5,536 nt of DNA, taken from assembly GCA_937915785.1 (NCBI GenBank), contig CALGGY010000025.1:1-5536 (forward strand), given 5' to 3'. How positions within the stretch are numbered: position 1 is the stretch's first letter; the number at the start of each line of letters is the position of its first letter. Origin of the DNA: an uncultured Bacteroidales bacterium (GTDB taxonomy: Bacteria > Bacteroidota > Bacteroidia > Bacteroidales > P3). Position numbers and translations under genes: made by a program. Below the pieces are notes generated by a model that did no database searches, was not told where the DNA came from, and saw only the letters and a program-made list of their open reading frames with translations. Positions 5,502-5,536 of the stretch are shown here, in pieces.

Positions 5502-5536
5502 ATGGTCGAACACGCATGGAAGCTTGATTTTATCGT

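Larger units (their letters stand above)
4980..5536. other. 557-nt region without an intact gene, downstream of mreD
   Basis: This stretch holds the AATGGAAA-type repeat (4981-5001), about 50 nt with no recognised content (5002-5054), the heptamer repeat (5055-5096), the minus-strand AraC-type remnant (5075-5468) and its possible promoter (5494-5501). No RNA gene, insertion sequence ends or convincing terminator is visible. The remaining bases to 5536 show nothing I can name. The convergent arrangement means mreD transcription could run into the remnant in antisense. Confidence 0.7.

Overview
The window looks like chromosomal DNA from a Bacteroidota bacterium, most likely of the order Bacteroidales. 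The evidence is the promoter style (TAnnTTTG -7 elements at 33-40, 170-177 and, on the minus strand, 5494-5501), the A-rich leaders without Shine-Dalgarno sites, the protein family types, and short low-complexity intergenic motifs of a kind common in that phylum. The genus cannot be fixed from the sequence alone.

Layout: 1-196 is a promoter region. 197-685 encodes a small four-helix membrane protein of the YvlD / phage-holin-IV-like family, and 742-1584 encodes pantothenate synthetase (panC). A strong intrinsic terminator at 1613-1662 closes this first unit. A second unit on the same strand runs 1785-4979: a 424-residue protein with a long acidic and proline-rich linker and a conserved C-terminal helical domain, then guanylate kinase (gmk), mreC and mreD. 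These four genes are tightly packed (3-nt gap, 4-nt overlap, 26-nt overlap) and are probably one transcript joining guanine nucleotide metabolism with cell elongation machinery. Downstream of mreD, where mrdA (PBP2) and rodA are common in this phylum, there is instead a 557-nt stretch without an intact gene. It holds two low-complexity repeats and, on the minus strand, the decayed remnant of an AraC-family regulator with stops and frame changes.

How the genes work together: PanC makes pantothenate for coenzyme A. Gmk makes GDP. MreC and MreD are membrane and periplasmic parts of the elongasome that positions lateral-wall peptidoglycan synthesis. The holin-like protein and the proline-rich protein have no established role.

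Most of the window is ordinary core genome. I found no defence system, CRISPR array, RNA gene or intact mobile element, and no convincing new system. The most unusual parts are the interrupted mre cluster with its decayed regulator, the 21-bp heptamer-type repeat at that regulator's 3' end, and the linker-dominated protein upstream of gmk.
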